Source: a bacterium
GTDB lineage: Bacteria; UBA8248
NCBI GenBank assembly: GCA_022825065.1
Contig: JAJDYR010000022.1
Location: forward strand, 161,021 to 225,020
DNA length: 64,000 nucleotides
Direction: 5' to 3'
Under the pieces are notes generated by a model. It saw only the letters and a list, made by a program, of their open reading frames with translations, was not told the DNA's origin and searched no databases. Made by a program: the position numbers and the translations under genes. Positions 49,642-58,138 of this stretch are shown here, piece after piece (position 1 is the stretch's first letter; each line of letters opens with the position of its first letter).

Positions 49642-49682
49642 AATCTCCTATATTCTACTTGAATAATTCTGTGTAAGTAGTT

Positions 49683-50738
49683 CTATTTTAGTCTGTTTCT
49701 TACGGCGTCGCCGCATTCTTTCGTGGTCAATTTCCCCCCGATGTCTCCAGTGCGCTCCCCGTGCGCGATAGCCCCTTCCACGGCGCGCCGTATGGATGCC
49801 CCACCCTCACCGCAGCCCAGGTGATCCAGCAACAGAGCGCCCGTCAAAATGGCCGCCATCGGGTTGGCGATCCCGCGTCCGTAGATGTCGGGCGCCGTGC
49901 CGTGCACCGGCTCGAACATCGAGACCCCCTCGAGATTCACGTTCGCGGAGGGTGCCAAGCCCAGCCCGCCGACGAGGCCGGAGGTGATGTCGCTCAGAAT
50001 GTCGCCGAACATGTTGTTGGTGACGATGATGTCGAATTCTCCTGGATGCTGAATCACCTCCATCGCCACCGCGTCGATGTGCTTGGCCTCGGACTCGACG
50101 TCTTCGAAATCCGCCCGCACCTCATCGAACACGCGCCGCCATATGCCGCCTGCGTAGCGAAGCCCGCTCGCCTTGTCCGCCATGGTGACTTTTCTACGCT
50201 TGTGGCGCCTCGCGAACTCGAACGACGCCCGGATGACGCGCTCCACCCCCTTGTAGGTATGCACCTCTTCCTGCAGGGCAACCTCGTCTTTCGTGCCCTC
50301 CTTGAAAAACCCGCCCACGTTCACGAACAGGCCCTCGGTGTTCTCGCGCACGACGACGTGGTCGATGTCGCCCGCCCCTTTATTCTTGAGGGGCGTCAAA
50401 TCCTCATGGTAGAGCCTGCAGGGGCGGATGTTCGCGTATAAATCCAGCCCGAAGCGAACCCCCAGAATCACCTCCTCCTGTACGATGGAGCCGGGAACCC
50501 TCGGATCGCCGATGGCCCCTTGAAAAACGGCGTCGAAACCCGCCCGAAGCGTATCGCAGCCGTCTTCTGGCATGCCCCTGCCCTGCTCCAGATACCGATC
50601 GCTCCCCCAGTCGAAGTATTCGAACTCGACCGGAAACGAGGCCGCTTCGGCCGCCGCCTTGAGCGTCTCCTCCGCCTCGGGCATCACCTCGTTCGCGATT
50701 CCGTCTCCGCGCACCACCGCTATGCGAGCCACTCTCAT
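49683..50738 (-). CDS. Isocitrate/isopropylmalate (tartrate-type) dehydrogenase
   Basis: VVRENTEGLFVNVGG, NMFGDILSDITSGLVGGLGLAPSANV; start at MRVARIAVVRGDG. Confidence 0.92.
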   Translation of the reverse strand: MRVARIAVVRGDGIANEVMPEAEETLKAAAEAASFPVEFEYFDWGSDRYLEQGRGMPEDGCDTLRAGFDAVFQGAIGDPRVPGSIVQEEVILGVRFGLDLYANIRPCRLYHEDLTPLKNKGAGDIDHVVVRENTEGLFVNVGGFFKEGTKDEVALQEEVHTYKGVERVIRASFEFARRHKRRKVTMADKASGLRYAGGIWRRVFDEVRADFEDVESEAKHIDAVAMEVIQHPGEFDIIVTNNMFGDILSDITSGLVGGLGLAPSANVNLEGVSMFEPVHGTAPDIYGRGIANPMAAILTGALLLDHLGCGEGGASIRRAVEGAIAHGERTGDIGGKLTTKECGDAVRNRLK

Positions 50739-50906
50739 CTCTCCCCTGTTCCAGATAGCATTCCCGAAAAGAAGCGCATTTTGACAAAACGCGAGCGCAA
50801 CCCGCAAGGCGAGCCGCAGCCCCGGCGCGACTTCCCGAAAAACGCATAGACGGGCTAATATGCGCAGTATTCACGGCATCATCAAAATCAACATTTTTTC
50901 GAGGAG

Positions 50907-52010
50907 ATGTTCATGGTCGAGTCCGGTCCCCTGCCCGAAGGCACGGTGCGCTTTCCCGCCGAAGTCATCGAAGAGTTCGTCTACACCATATTCCGCAGCA
51001 AGGACGTGCCCGAGGACGACGCCCGCCTGGTGGCGAAAGTATTGGTCAGCGCCGATTTGAGAGGCATCCGCAGCCACGGGGCGGCGCGGCTGACCTTCTT
51101 CATGGTTCGCATCGAGAACGGCGTGCTCAACAACAGGCCCGACATGAAATTCTACAAGGGAAGCGACACCACCGGCCTTCTCGACGCGGACGACGCCATC
51201 GGCATCGTCGCCTCGAACCGCGCGATGGACGAGGCCCTCGCCATGGCGGAAAAACACGGCTCCGGCTTCGTGACCGTCCGCAACAGCAGCCACTTCGGCT
51301 ACGCGGGCTATTGGGCCCAAAAGGCGATGGAGGCGGGCTTCATCGGCATCAGCATGACGAACGGCGGACGCCGCACCGCTCCCACCTTCGGGGGGGAGGC
51401 GCTTTTCGGCACAAACCCGATGAGCGTGGCGATACCCGGCGGACCGGGAGGAACCGATTTTCATCTCGACATGGCCACCGCCGTGACGGCCGTGGGCAAA
51501 ATCGAGACGGCCCTGCGCGAAGGCCGTGAAGTCCCCAAGGGATGGGTGCTCTCCTCACTGGGAACGCCTACATTGAACGAGAAGAGCATCCTGAACTACG
51601 AGGTGCCGCTCGCGCCCCTGGGCGGCGAGGGAGACGAGACCGGCGGCCACAAGGGCTACGGCCTCCAGCTCATGATCGAGCTTCTGTGCGGCGTGCTGTC
51701 AGGCGCGGGTCTGGAAAGCCGCCTGGCGGGCGCGGCAGGCACGGCGAAATCCGCCACGGGCCACTTCATGGGCGCGATCAAGATGTCGGGATTCAGGGAC
51801 TTGTCCGCCATGTTCGGGGACATGACGAAACTCTTCGAGACCATCCGGGGGGCGAAAAAAGCACCGGGCCACGACCGCATCTACATTCACGGCGAGCCCG
51901 AGGCGATCGCCGAGGAGGAGAACAGGCGCATCGGCGTACCCATCACCCCCGCCGTCCTGGAGCAGATGCAAAGGCTGAACGAGGAACTCGAACTCGGTTT
52001 CGAGCTTTAA
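50907..52010 (+). CDS. Ldh family (malate/L-lactate dehydrogenase) oxidoreductase
   Basis: DLRGIRSHGAARL, VTVRNSSHFGYAGYWAQ. Confidence 0.94.
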   Translation: MFMVESGPLPEGTVRFPAEVIEEFVYTIFRSKDVPEDDARLVAKVLVSADLRGIRSHGAARLTFFMVRIENGVLNNRPDMKFYKGSDTTGLLDADDAIGIVASNRAMDEALAMAEKHGSGFVTVRNSSHFGYAGYWAQKAMEAGFIGISMTNGGRRTAPTFGGEALFGTNPMSVAIPGGPGGTDFHLDMATAVTAVGKIETALREGREVPKGWVLSSLGTPTLNEKSILNYEVPLAPLGGEGDETGGHKGYGLQLMIELLCGVLSGAGLESRLAGAAGTAKSATGHFMGAIKMSGFRDLSAMFGDMTKLFETIRGAKKAPGHDRIYIHGEPEAIAEEENRRIGVPITPAVLEQMQRLNEELELGFEL

Positions 52011-52135
52011 GCGTTCGGCGAGGTTCAACCGTAGGGGCCGCATACGGGATTGTCGAAAACCCCTTCGTCCCGAGCGGCGCCCCCGTTCGCTTCACCCTGA
52101 GTAGTCCTGAGCTTCTCGAAGGACGTATCGAAGGG

Positions 52136-52476
52136 GGGTGTTGATAAAGCCGCCTTTCCAGGGGGTAGAGGGGACACCCCTCTCCGCTTGAAATCCAACC
52201 CCCCCTACCCCCCCTTGTCAGGGGGGCAAAAAAAGACCGCCCCCATGTCAGGAGAGTACAAACATGAAGAAAGCCTCCTTGTCAGGGGGCAAGAAAAAGC
52301 AAAGCCTCCTCAGCCAGGCGGGGGCGCATCGCCTTTTTATACCCCCCTGACAAGGGGGGGTAGGGGGGGTTGCCTTTATCCCCGATGAGGGGTTGGGGCG
52401 CTTACGCGAGATGAGGTATCAGGGGTTCCGCGAAGAAGCCCGCTGCCGCAACCGGGTTCTTCAACAACCCCGTATA
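52136..52476. mobile_element. MITE-like element with C-rich inverted-repeat module (third copy, internally expanded)
   Basis: ggtgttgataaag ... cttcaacaacc; inner arms 52196-52372 with a second ccttgtcagggggcaagaaaaagcaa tract. Confidence 0.55.
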
Positions 52477-52525
52477 CAACCCGTGCGAAGACTCAACGCA
52501 GATTAGAAGCGACCGTGAAGCTCGT

Positions 52526-53131
52526 TCAGGAGCCAGCCGCTCGTTTCAGGTATTCGACAATCGCAGGCGCATCCCATTTGCGGGCGCCGATGATTTTTTG
52601 CAGGAGGCGGCCCTGGCGGTCCACGATGAACGTCTCCGGCACGCCGGTCGTGCGGTAGAGCTTCTTGATGCTCCCGCGCGGGTCGAGCAGAATCGGGAAC
52701 GTGAGGCCGAAGCGCTCGACGAATTTCCGGACCGCGTCCGCCCCCAGGGCGTCGATGCTCACCGCCAGTATCTCGAACGGCGCGCCGTCTTTTTTCATCC
52801 GGGCGTAGAGGCGCTGCAAATCCGGCATCTCATCCAGGCAAGGGACACACCACGTGGCCCACACGTTGATGAGAACCACCTTGTTTTTCTGGCCTGTAAG
52901 AGAGGCGCTCCCCCCGCCCAGCAGCGGGTATTCGAAAGGAGGAACCCGGGCGCCGATTTCGAGATTAACCACGGGCGCTTCTTCGACGCGCTCCGTCGTC
53001 AGGCGCTCGCCCACCGCCCAGAGCAGCGTCAGCAGCACCGGGGCCAGGATGAACGAAAGGGCCAGCCGCTTCGCCTTTCGCTGGTCTGGCTTCGAGCTGT
53101 TAAACTCCGCCATACTTTCAGCTTTTCTCAT
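52526..53131 (-). CDS. TlpA/CcmG-like thioredoxin-fold protein
   Basis: LINVWATWCVPCLDEMPDLQRLY; N-terminal TM. Confidence 0.92.
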   Translation of the reverse strand: MRKAESMAEFNSSKPDQRKAKRLALSFILAPVLLTLLWAVGERLTTERVEEAPVVNLEIGARVPPFEYPLLGGGSASLTGQKNKVVLINVWATWCVPCLDEMPDLQRLYARMKKDGAPFEILAVSIDALGADAVRKFVERFGLTFPILLDPRGSIKKLYRTTGVPETFIVDRQGRLLQKIIGARKWDAPAIVEYLKRAAGS

Positions 53132-53801
53132 CGAGCAAGTGCCCTACGAGAGCGAAGGCGGCCTCGCTGTCCCATTCGCGGGGACCTACGCCGTAGCCCA
53201 CTACCTGGCCTTGCCTGTCCAGGAGATATGTCGTCGGCAGGCCCCGCACCTTGTAGAGCGCCTTCGCCTTGTGCTCGGGGTCGAGGACGATGGGGAAAGT
53301 CAGTTTCAGCTTCGCGACGAACTCGCGCACATCGTCTTCATTGCCCTGGTCCAGTGATATCGCTACGATCTCGAGACCACGCGGCTTGTATTTCGCATAA
53401 AGCCGCTCCATCGAGGGCATTTCCCGGATGCACGGCTGGCACCACGTCGCCCAGAAATTCACCAGGACGAGCTTGCCCGCATGCTGCGTGAGGGAATGAT
53501 TCTGCCCGTCCAGGGCCTTGAGCATCACGTCCGGGGCATCGGCGCGCTGGACTTGCTTCAGAAAAATCATGTCGCGGTAGAGGGAGTCGTCATCCCCTGC
53601 GCCTTCCTTCGACATTGCCTGCGCCTGCTTTCTTTCCACCTCTTGCGTCGGCCGCTCCCCCTGTTTTCCGAAATACACAATCATCCAGACAACCAGGACG
53701 AGGCTGATCACCATTCCAGTCAGCCGCCATTTGATGCTGCGGCGGGGTGGAGAGAATCCGTCGAGATTTCTGACGAGTTCGGTTTTGGGATTATAATTCA
53801 T
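53118..53801 (-). CDS. TlpA/CcmG-like thioredoxin-fold protein (second)
   Basis: LVNFWATWCQPCIREMPSMERLY; N-terminal TM. Confidence 0.92.
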   Translation of the reverse strand: MNYNPKTELVRNLDGFSPPRRSIKWRLTGMVISLVLVVWMIVYFGKQGERPTQEVERKQAQAMSKEGAGDDDSLYRDMIFLKQVQRADAPDVMLKALDGQNHSLTQHAGKLVLVNFWATWCQPCIREMPSMERLYAKYKPRGLEIVAISLDQGNEDDVREFVAKLKLTFPIVLDPEHKAKALYKVRGLPTTYLLDRQGQVVGYGVGPREWDSEAAFALVGHLLDEKS

Positions 53802-53832
53802 CGAATGCTCTCAGCGTGCGGAGTATGGCGGC

Positions 53833-54321
53833 TCAGCCCTCGAAATCGCCAAGCTCGCGCTGCAAGCGATTGTCCAGGGGATCGTCCGAGGCGGTTTTTT
53901 GCGGGGCTTCTCCCCTCTCCCCGCTTTGCCCGGCGTCGTCTGGGCGCTTCGTCCACGCCCTCACCAGGACGAATACCACGCCGAAACCCGCCAGCACCCC
54001 CCCGAAAGGAAGGAGCCAGGCGGTAAGATAAAAACCCTCCGCCGGTGGTTTCGGCAGGACTTCCCGGCCGTACACTTCGACGAAATACCGGACGATCTCC
54101 TCTTTCGTCTCACCGGAGAATATCTTGCGGCGCACGAGTTCGCGGAGTTGGGCGCCCTCGCTGCTCGGGCAGTCGTGGAGCAGTTTCCCCGGGCAGACGG
54201 GGCTCATGAGGGCGCCCGCCACTTCGGAGAAGGTCGTCTTCGCTCCAGGCGAGGCGGCCTCCACAGCCGGGTGCGCATTGAAAGCGACTACGAGACACAA
54301 GGCGAGAACAAGTCGCATCAT
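53833..54321 (-). CDS. ccmH: CcmH-like cytochrome c maturation protein
   Basis: LMSPVCPGKLLHDCPSSEGAQLRELVRRKIFSGETKEEIVRYFVEVYGREVLPKPP. Confidence 0.85.
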   Translation of the reverse strand: MMRLVLALCLVVAFNAHPAVEAASPGAKTTFSEVAGALMSPVCPGKLLHDCPSSEGAQLRELVRRKIFSGETKEEIVRYFVEVYGREVLPKPPAEGFYLTAWLLPFGGVLAGFGVVFVLVRAWTKRPDDAGQSGERGEAPQKTASDDPLDNRLQRELGDFEG

Positions 54322-54452
54322 GGAGAATCTCCCCCGGGGGCAAGTTTTTTCTCCTCCTCGATCAAAATATCCATCCGCGCCTTGAGAGTCCACCAGTAAA
54401 TCGCAAAACCTCCCAGAACGACGATGTACGCCGCCGCCACGTAGCCCATCAT
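54318..54452 (-). CDS. ccmD: CcmD-like small membrane protein
   Basis: MMGYVAAAYIVVLGGFAIYWWTLKARMDILIEEEKKLAPGGDSP; between ccmC and ccmH. Confidence 0.75.
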   Translation of the reverse strand: MMGYVAAAYIVVLGGFAIYWWTLKARMDILIEEEKKLAPGGDSP

Positions 54453-55144
54453 CCTTCCTCCCGCGCGGCGCGCGCCTCTTCCACCCGCGCGCTCAGGCGC
54501 TCGATCTGCGCGCGCTTTCGGACGAAACACACGAACAGGAGCGTAAAAGCCAGCAGGGAACTCCACAGCGCGACGTGCATGGAATCGGGCAGATCCCTCA
54601 ACCCGCCCGAACGCATCACCACAGGCTTGGGATGGAGGGTGCGCCACCATTCCACCGACATATGCACGATGGGCACGTTCAGGAAGCCCACAATCCCCAT
54701 CACGGCGGCGAAGCGCGCCCTCTGCTCCGGTTCCGTCATGTAGGCGCGCAGCATCAGATACCCCACGTATATCATCCACAGGATGAGCGTGGTGGTGAGC
54801 CGCGCGTCCCACGTCCACCACACGCCCCATACAGGGCGGGCCCAGATGGGCCCGGTGATCAGCACCAGCGTGCAGAAGACCACCCCCGCTTCCGCGCAGG
54901 CGTGCGCGCGGATGTCGTCGTCCGGATTCCTTTTCGCCAGATATTTGATCGAGAAGATGAATACCAGGAAAAAGGCCAGATACGCCACCCAGGCCGACGG
55001 GACGTGGATGTAGAAAATCCGCTGCGGCGGCCCCTGGAGCCTGTCGGTGCCCGCGATGAAGAAATTCGCGAAAATGGCGAAAGCAAGAGTGACCAGGGTG
55101 AGAACCGGCAACCACCCGAACACTCCCCGCTCGTTTCGACGCAT
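54449..55144 (-). CDS. ccmC: Heme exporter subunit C
   Basis: FYIHVPSAWVAYLAFFLVFIFSIKYL; WTWDARLTTTLILWMIYVGYLMLR tryptophan-rich motif. Confidence 0.95.
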   Translation of the reverse strand: MRRNERGVFGWLPVLTLVTLAFAIFANFFIAGTDRLQGPPQRIFYIHVPSAWVAYLAFFLVFIFSIKYLAKRNPDDDIRAHACAEAGVVFCTLVLITGPIWARPVWGVWWTWDARLTTTLILWMIYVGYLMLRAYMTEPEQRARFAAVMGIVGFLNVPIVHMSVEWWRTLHPKPVVMRSGGLRDLPDSMHVALWSSLLAFTLLFVCFVRKRAQIERLSARVEEARAAREEG

Positions 55145-55223
55145 CAGGCGCTCCTCCCGGCGGCGCAGAGCGGCGACAATATATAAAGTAATTCAATAGA
55201 AATAATACTATAAGACATTGATG

Positions 55224-55913
55224 TTATTCTTCTAATATATATTCGAACACCATCGAGGCGGCCACCAAGAATACCACATCATACACCAACATCAAGCGTA
55301 TCCAATCCCTGGAATCCGGCCACCCGCCGCCGCCGAGATGCGCTTCCGTCGCCTTGACGGCGGCGATCAGAACGGGCACGAGAACGGGAAACATCAAAAC
55401 GGGCAGCAAGACCTCGCGCGTCCGCGTACGCGCGCTCATGGCGGAGAACAATGTGCCGGCGGCAGCGACTCCCAGGGTGGCCGAGGCAGCGATGAGCGCG
55501 AGCGCACCGGCCGACTTCCACACATCCGCACGATAGAGAACCGCCAGAACGGCGAAGCCCGCAAACTCCATGATCCCCATCAAAACGGCAACGGACACCA
55601 CTTTGCCCAGATACAACGCGGAAGGATCGGCGGGGCTCGCATACATGGCCGAAAAACCCGTGCTCTCGCGCTCCACGCCCATCGTACGGGACAGCCCGAT
55701 GACGCAGGCGAACAGGAACGATATCCACAAGATTCCCGCCTGGACGGCCCGCGCGTTCTCCCCGCTCCCTCCCCCCGGGCCGAAGGCGAAGCTGAACAGC
55801 GTGAGCACAAGCAGCGCGAAAACCACCATGACGAGGAGACTTTCCTTCGTCCGCCATTCGAGGCGCAAGTCCTTTTCCACCACCGCGAGGAGGACGGAAA
55901 AAAAACGCCTCAC
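55224..55913 (-). CDS. ccmB: Heme exporter subunit B
   Basis: VEKDLRLEWRTKESLLVMVVFALLVLTLFSFAFGP. Confidence 0.93.
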   Translation of the reverse strand: MRRFFSVLLAVVEKDLRLEWRTKESLLVMVVFALLVLTLFSFAFGPGGGSGENARAVQAGILWISFLFACVIGLSRTMGVERESTGFSAMYASPADPSALYLGKVVSVAVLMGIMEFAGFAVLAVLYRADVWKSAGALALIAASATLGVAAAGTLFSAMSARTRTREVLLPVLMFPVLVPVLIAAVKATEAHLGGGGWPDSRDWIRLMLVYDVVFLVAASMVFEYILEE

Positions 55914-56719
55914 CCCGAGCCTCCGGAGTATCCATCGAGCGCGGCCGACACATCCTCTTCGCTCGAATTTTGAACATCCGCCTCATAGACGAGCCTGCCC
56001 CCGGCCAGAACGGCGATTCTTTCCGCCACCTCAAAGGCTTTAGCTACATCGTGCGTCGTGAACACCACGATGTAGTCACGAAGGTCCCGCATCAACTCGA
56101 TTACACTCTCCAGGCGTTCCACCGCTTTCGTGTCCAGACCGGAAAACGGCTCATCGAGCAGCACGACCTCGGGTGTATGCAATAGCGTGCGCATAAACGC
56201 CGCGCGCTGTCTGAGCCCCTGGCTCAAGACGCGCACGGGCTCATCCAGGCGTTCCTCCATTTCGAGCGTGCCCGCCAAGAGCTCCACACGCGTCATCATT
56301 GCTTTGCGCTCGACGCCGAAAAGCCTGGCGAAGTATTCGAGGTTCTCCCGGATCGTCAACCCCTCATAGAGCATGGGCTCGTGCGAGAGCAGACCGATTC
56401 TGCCCCTCGCCTCGCGTGAGAGCGGCTGGCCGGACAGGCGCACCGCCCCTTCGGTCGGCTTCAGCAAGCCGGCAAGCGTCTTGAGAAGGGTGGTCTTGCC
56501 CGAGCCGTTCTTGCCCAGAAGAGCCAGCGTCTCTCCCGGGGAGACGGACAGGTTCAAATCCTTGAGCGCCCACCTCCATCCGTAGCGTCTGGATACGCCA
56601 AGAGCCTCCAGCACGGCATCCGTCCTCTTAGTCCGAGAGTTCTTTGAGGCGCTCGAAGCGCGGGGCGCGCTCCCGGGCATACTCGCTTGAGGTGATTTCT
56701 CCCGACGCGAGCCTGTCAT
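55910..56719 (-). CDS. ccmA: Heme exporter ATP-binding subunit
   Basis: LALLGKNGSGKTTLLKTLAGLL, VLSQGLRQRAAFMRTLLHTPEVVLLDEPFSGLD; start uncertain. Confidence 0.92.
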   Translation of the reverse strand: MTGSRREKSPQASMPGSAPRASSASKNSRTKRTDAVLEALGVSRRYGWRWALKDLNLSVSPGETLALLGKNGSGKTTLLKTLAGLLKPTEGAVRLSGQPLSREARGRIGLLSHEPMLYEGLTIRENLEYFARLFGVERKAMMTRVELLAGTLEMEERLDEPVRVLSQGLRQRAAFMRTLLHTPEVVLLDEPFSGLDTKAVERLESVIELMRDLRDYIVVFTTHDVAKAFEVAERIAVLAGGRLVYEADVQNSSEEDVSAALDGYSGGSG

Positions 56720-57530
56720 CGAGTGAAGCGATGGCGCGCAGTATCTCCTCGCGCTCCACCTGCGCGGAATAGGCCGTGTTCCTTCTTCTGCGGATGTATA
56801 CGCCCAGCCCCAGGCTCAAGACGACCACGACGCCGCCCACGACGTAGAAAACACCCAGGCCGCCCATCGAATCGGGCGCCTGCATGTCGATACGAACCAC
56901 CGTGCCTGCCCTGGCCGCCCCCACGAAGCGGTTGTATTCCCTGTCCTGAAACTTGACGGCGGGCTGTGCGGAAAATCCGAGAGCCTGAGCCTGCACACGG
57001 TCTTTCTCGGGCAGGACAGCGAAACTCGGCGTGTCGTAGAGAATCGGCCTCTCCATTCTGATGCCGCCGAATTCATCCTCCAGGCGATAGAGCAGGACGA
57101 TGAATTTCCGCCCCGGCGGGAGAGGCTCCGTCGTGCGGAGTTCATCCCCCACCGTTGTGAGGAACCTGGGGTCGAGCCCTGCGGGCGCCGCTCCCCAGCG
57201 CGCTCTGGGATTTCTGATGTTGCTGCTTCTGGGCAACGCAAAGCGCAGCGTGGGAGCGCCGCCTTTCGAGACGATGGTGGCGCTGCCCTCGTTCTCGAAA
57301 TCCATCATCTCCATGACCTCGAAAAAACCTTTCTCCAGCCGGACGGTGAGGATGTTGCGCTTGAGTTTCAGCGGGGAGAGGTCTGTCGTCGTGGGGCCGG
57401 GGGCTTGAACTTTCGCCCTGGGCGGCGCGGCTTCGATCTTCGCCGGTCCTGCATAAGAGAAGGAAGACGAAGAAAACAGCAAGAACAAGCCCAGGGCGAT
57501 CAGGCAGCATGTGGCAGCGATGCGTTTCAA
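56628..57530 (-). CDS. Secreted/membrane protein of the ccm cluster, unknown function
   Basis: Signal peptide, beta-rich region, C-terminal TM and LDDRLASGEITSSEYARERAPRFERLKEL tail. Confidence 0.75.
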   Translation of the reverse strand: MKRIAATCCLIALGLFLLFSSSSFSYAGPAKIEAAPPRAKVQAPGPTTTDLSPLKLKRNILTVRLEKGFFEVMEMMDFENEGSATIVSKGGAPTLRFALPRSSNIRNPRARWGAAPAGLDPRFLTTVGDELRTTEPLPPGRKFIVLLYRLEDEFGGIRMERPILYDTPSFAVLPEKDRVQAQALGFSAQPAVKFQDREYNRFVGAARAGTVVRIDMQAPDSMGGLGVFYVVGGVVVVLSLGLGVYIRRRRNTAYSAQVEREEILRAIASLDDRLASGEITSSEYARERAPRFERLKELSD

Positions 57531-58135
57531 CTGAGCCGGCGTCCACAGGAGGAGCAGAAATTATCCGCTTCATCCACCGCGTTTCCGCAAGAAGCGCAAA
57601 ACCGGGGTTTCATACTTTTCTCTTGCTCATCCGGTGACGGATCGGCTGGTTCATCCCCCGATTTACCCGGATTTTTTCTGTAGCGCAGGATCTCCGCCTC
57701 CAGGCGCTCATCGAGCGTGGGTGGTTTCTCGACCGCGGCTTTCCCGGATGGCGGATGTTTTATTTCGAGCCGGGCCGCCGCTTGAGCCGCCTCTCGCTCG
57801 TTCATCTGCAGGGGCGCCATCCCCTCCTTCACCCCTCTGGCGTCTAGGCGTCTCAGCACCTCCACCGCCTGCGCCCGGGCGGGCGCCATCATCTGAGAAT
57901 AGTCTTCATCCGAGAGCTTTCCCATTTCCTTGTCGAACTCGATGTCCATGATGTTCTTGTAGGCCTGCTCGCGCTCCATCAACAGCCGCGTCAACTCGCG
58001 GTTCGAAAGCGGCTGCGCGCTATCCTCATCCGCCAAGACGCCCCGGGCCGTCTCAGGGCGCATGATGGGCCGGATGGTGTAGAAAAACGCCGCGCCGACG
58101 GCTCCCAAGGCGATGACGGCGCCCAGAATTTCCAT
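57527..58135 (-). CDS. Membrane-anchored zinc-ribbon protein of the ccm cluster (CcmI-like segment)
   Basis: N-terminal TM; MDIEFDKEMGKLSDEDYSQM; C-terminal CASCGNAVDEADNFCSSCGRRL. Confidence 0.75.
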   Translation of the reverse strand: MEILGAVIALGAVGAAFFYTIRPIMRPETARGVLADEDSAQPLSNRELTRLLMEREQAYKNIMDIEFDKEMGKLSDEDYSQMMAPARAQAVEVLRRLDARGVKEGMAPLQMNEREAAQAAARLEIKHPPSGKAAVEKPPTLDERLEAEILRYRKNPGKSGDEPADPSPDEQEKSMKPRFCASCGNAVDEADNFCSSCGRRLS

Positions 58136-58138
58136 CGT

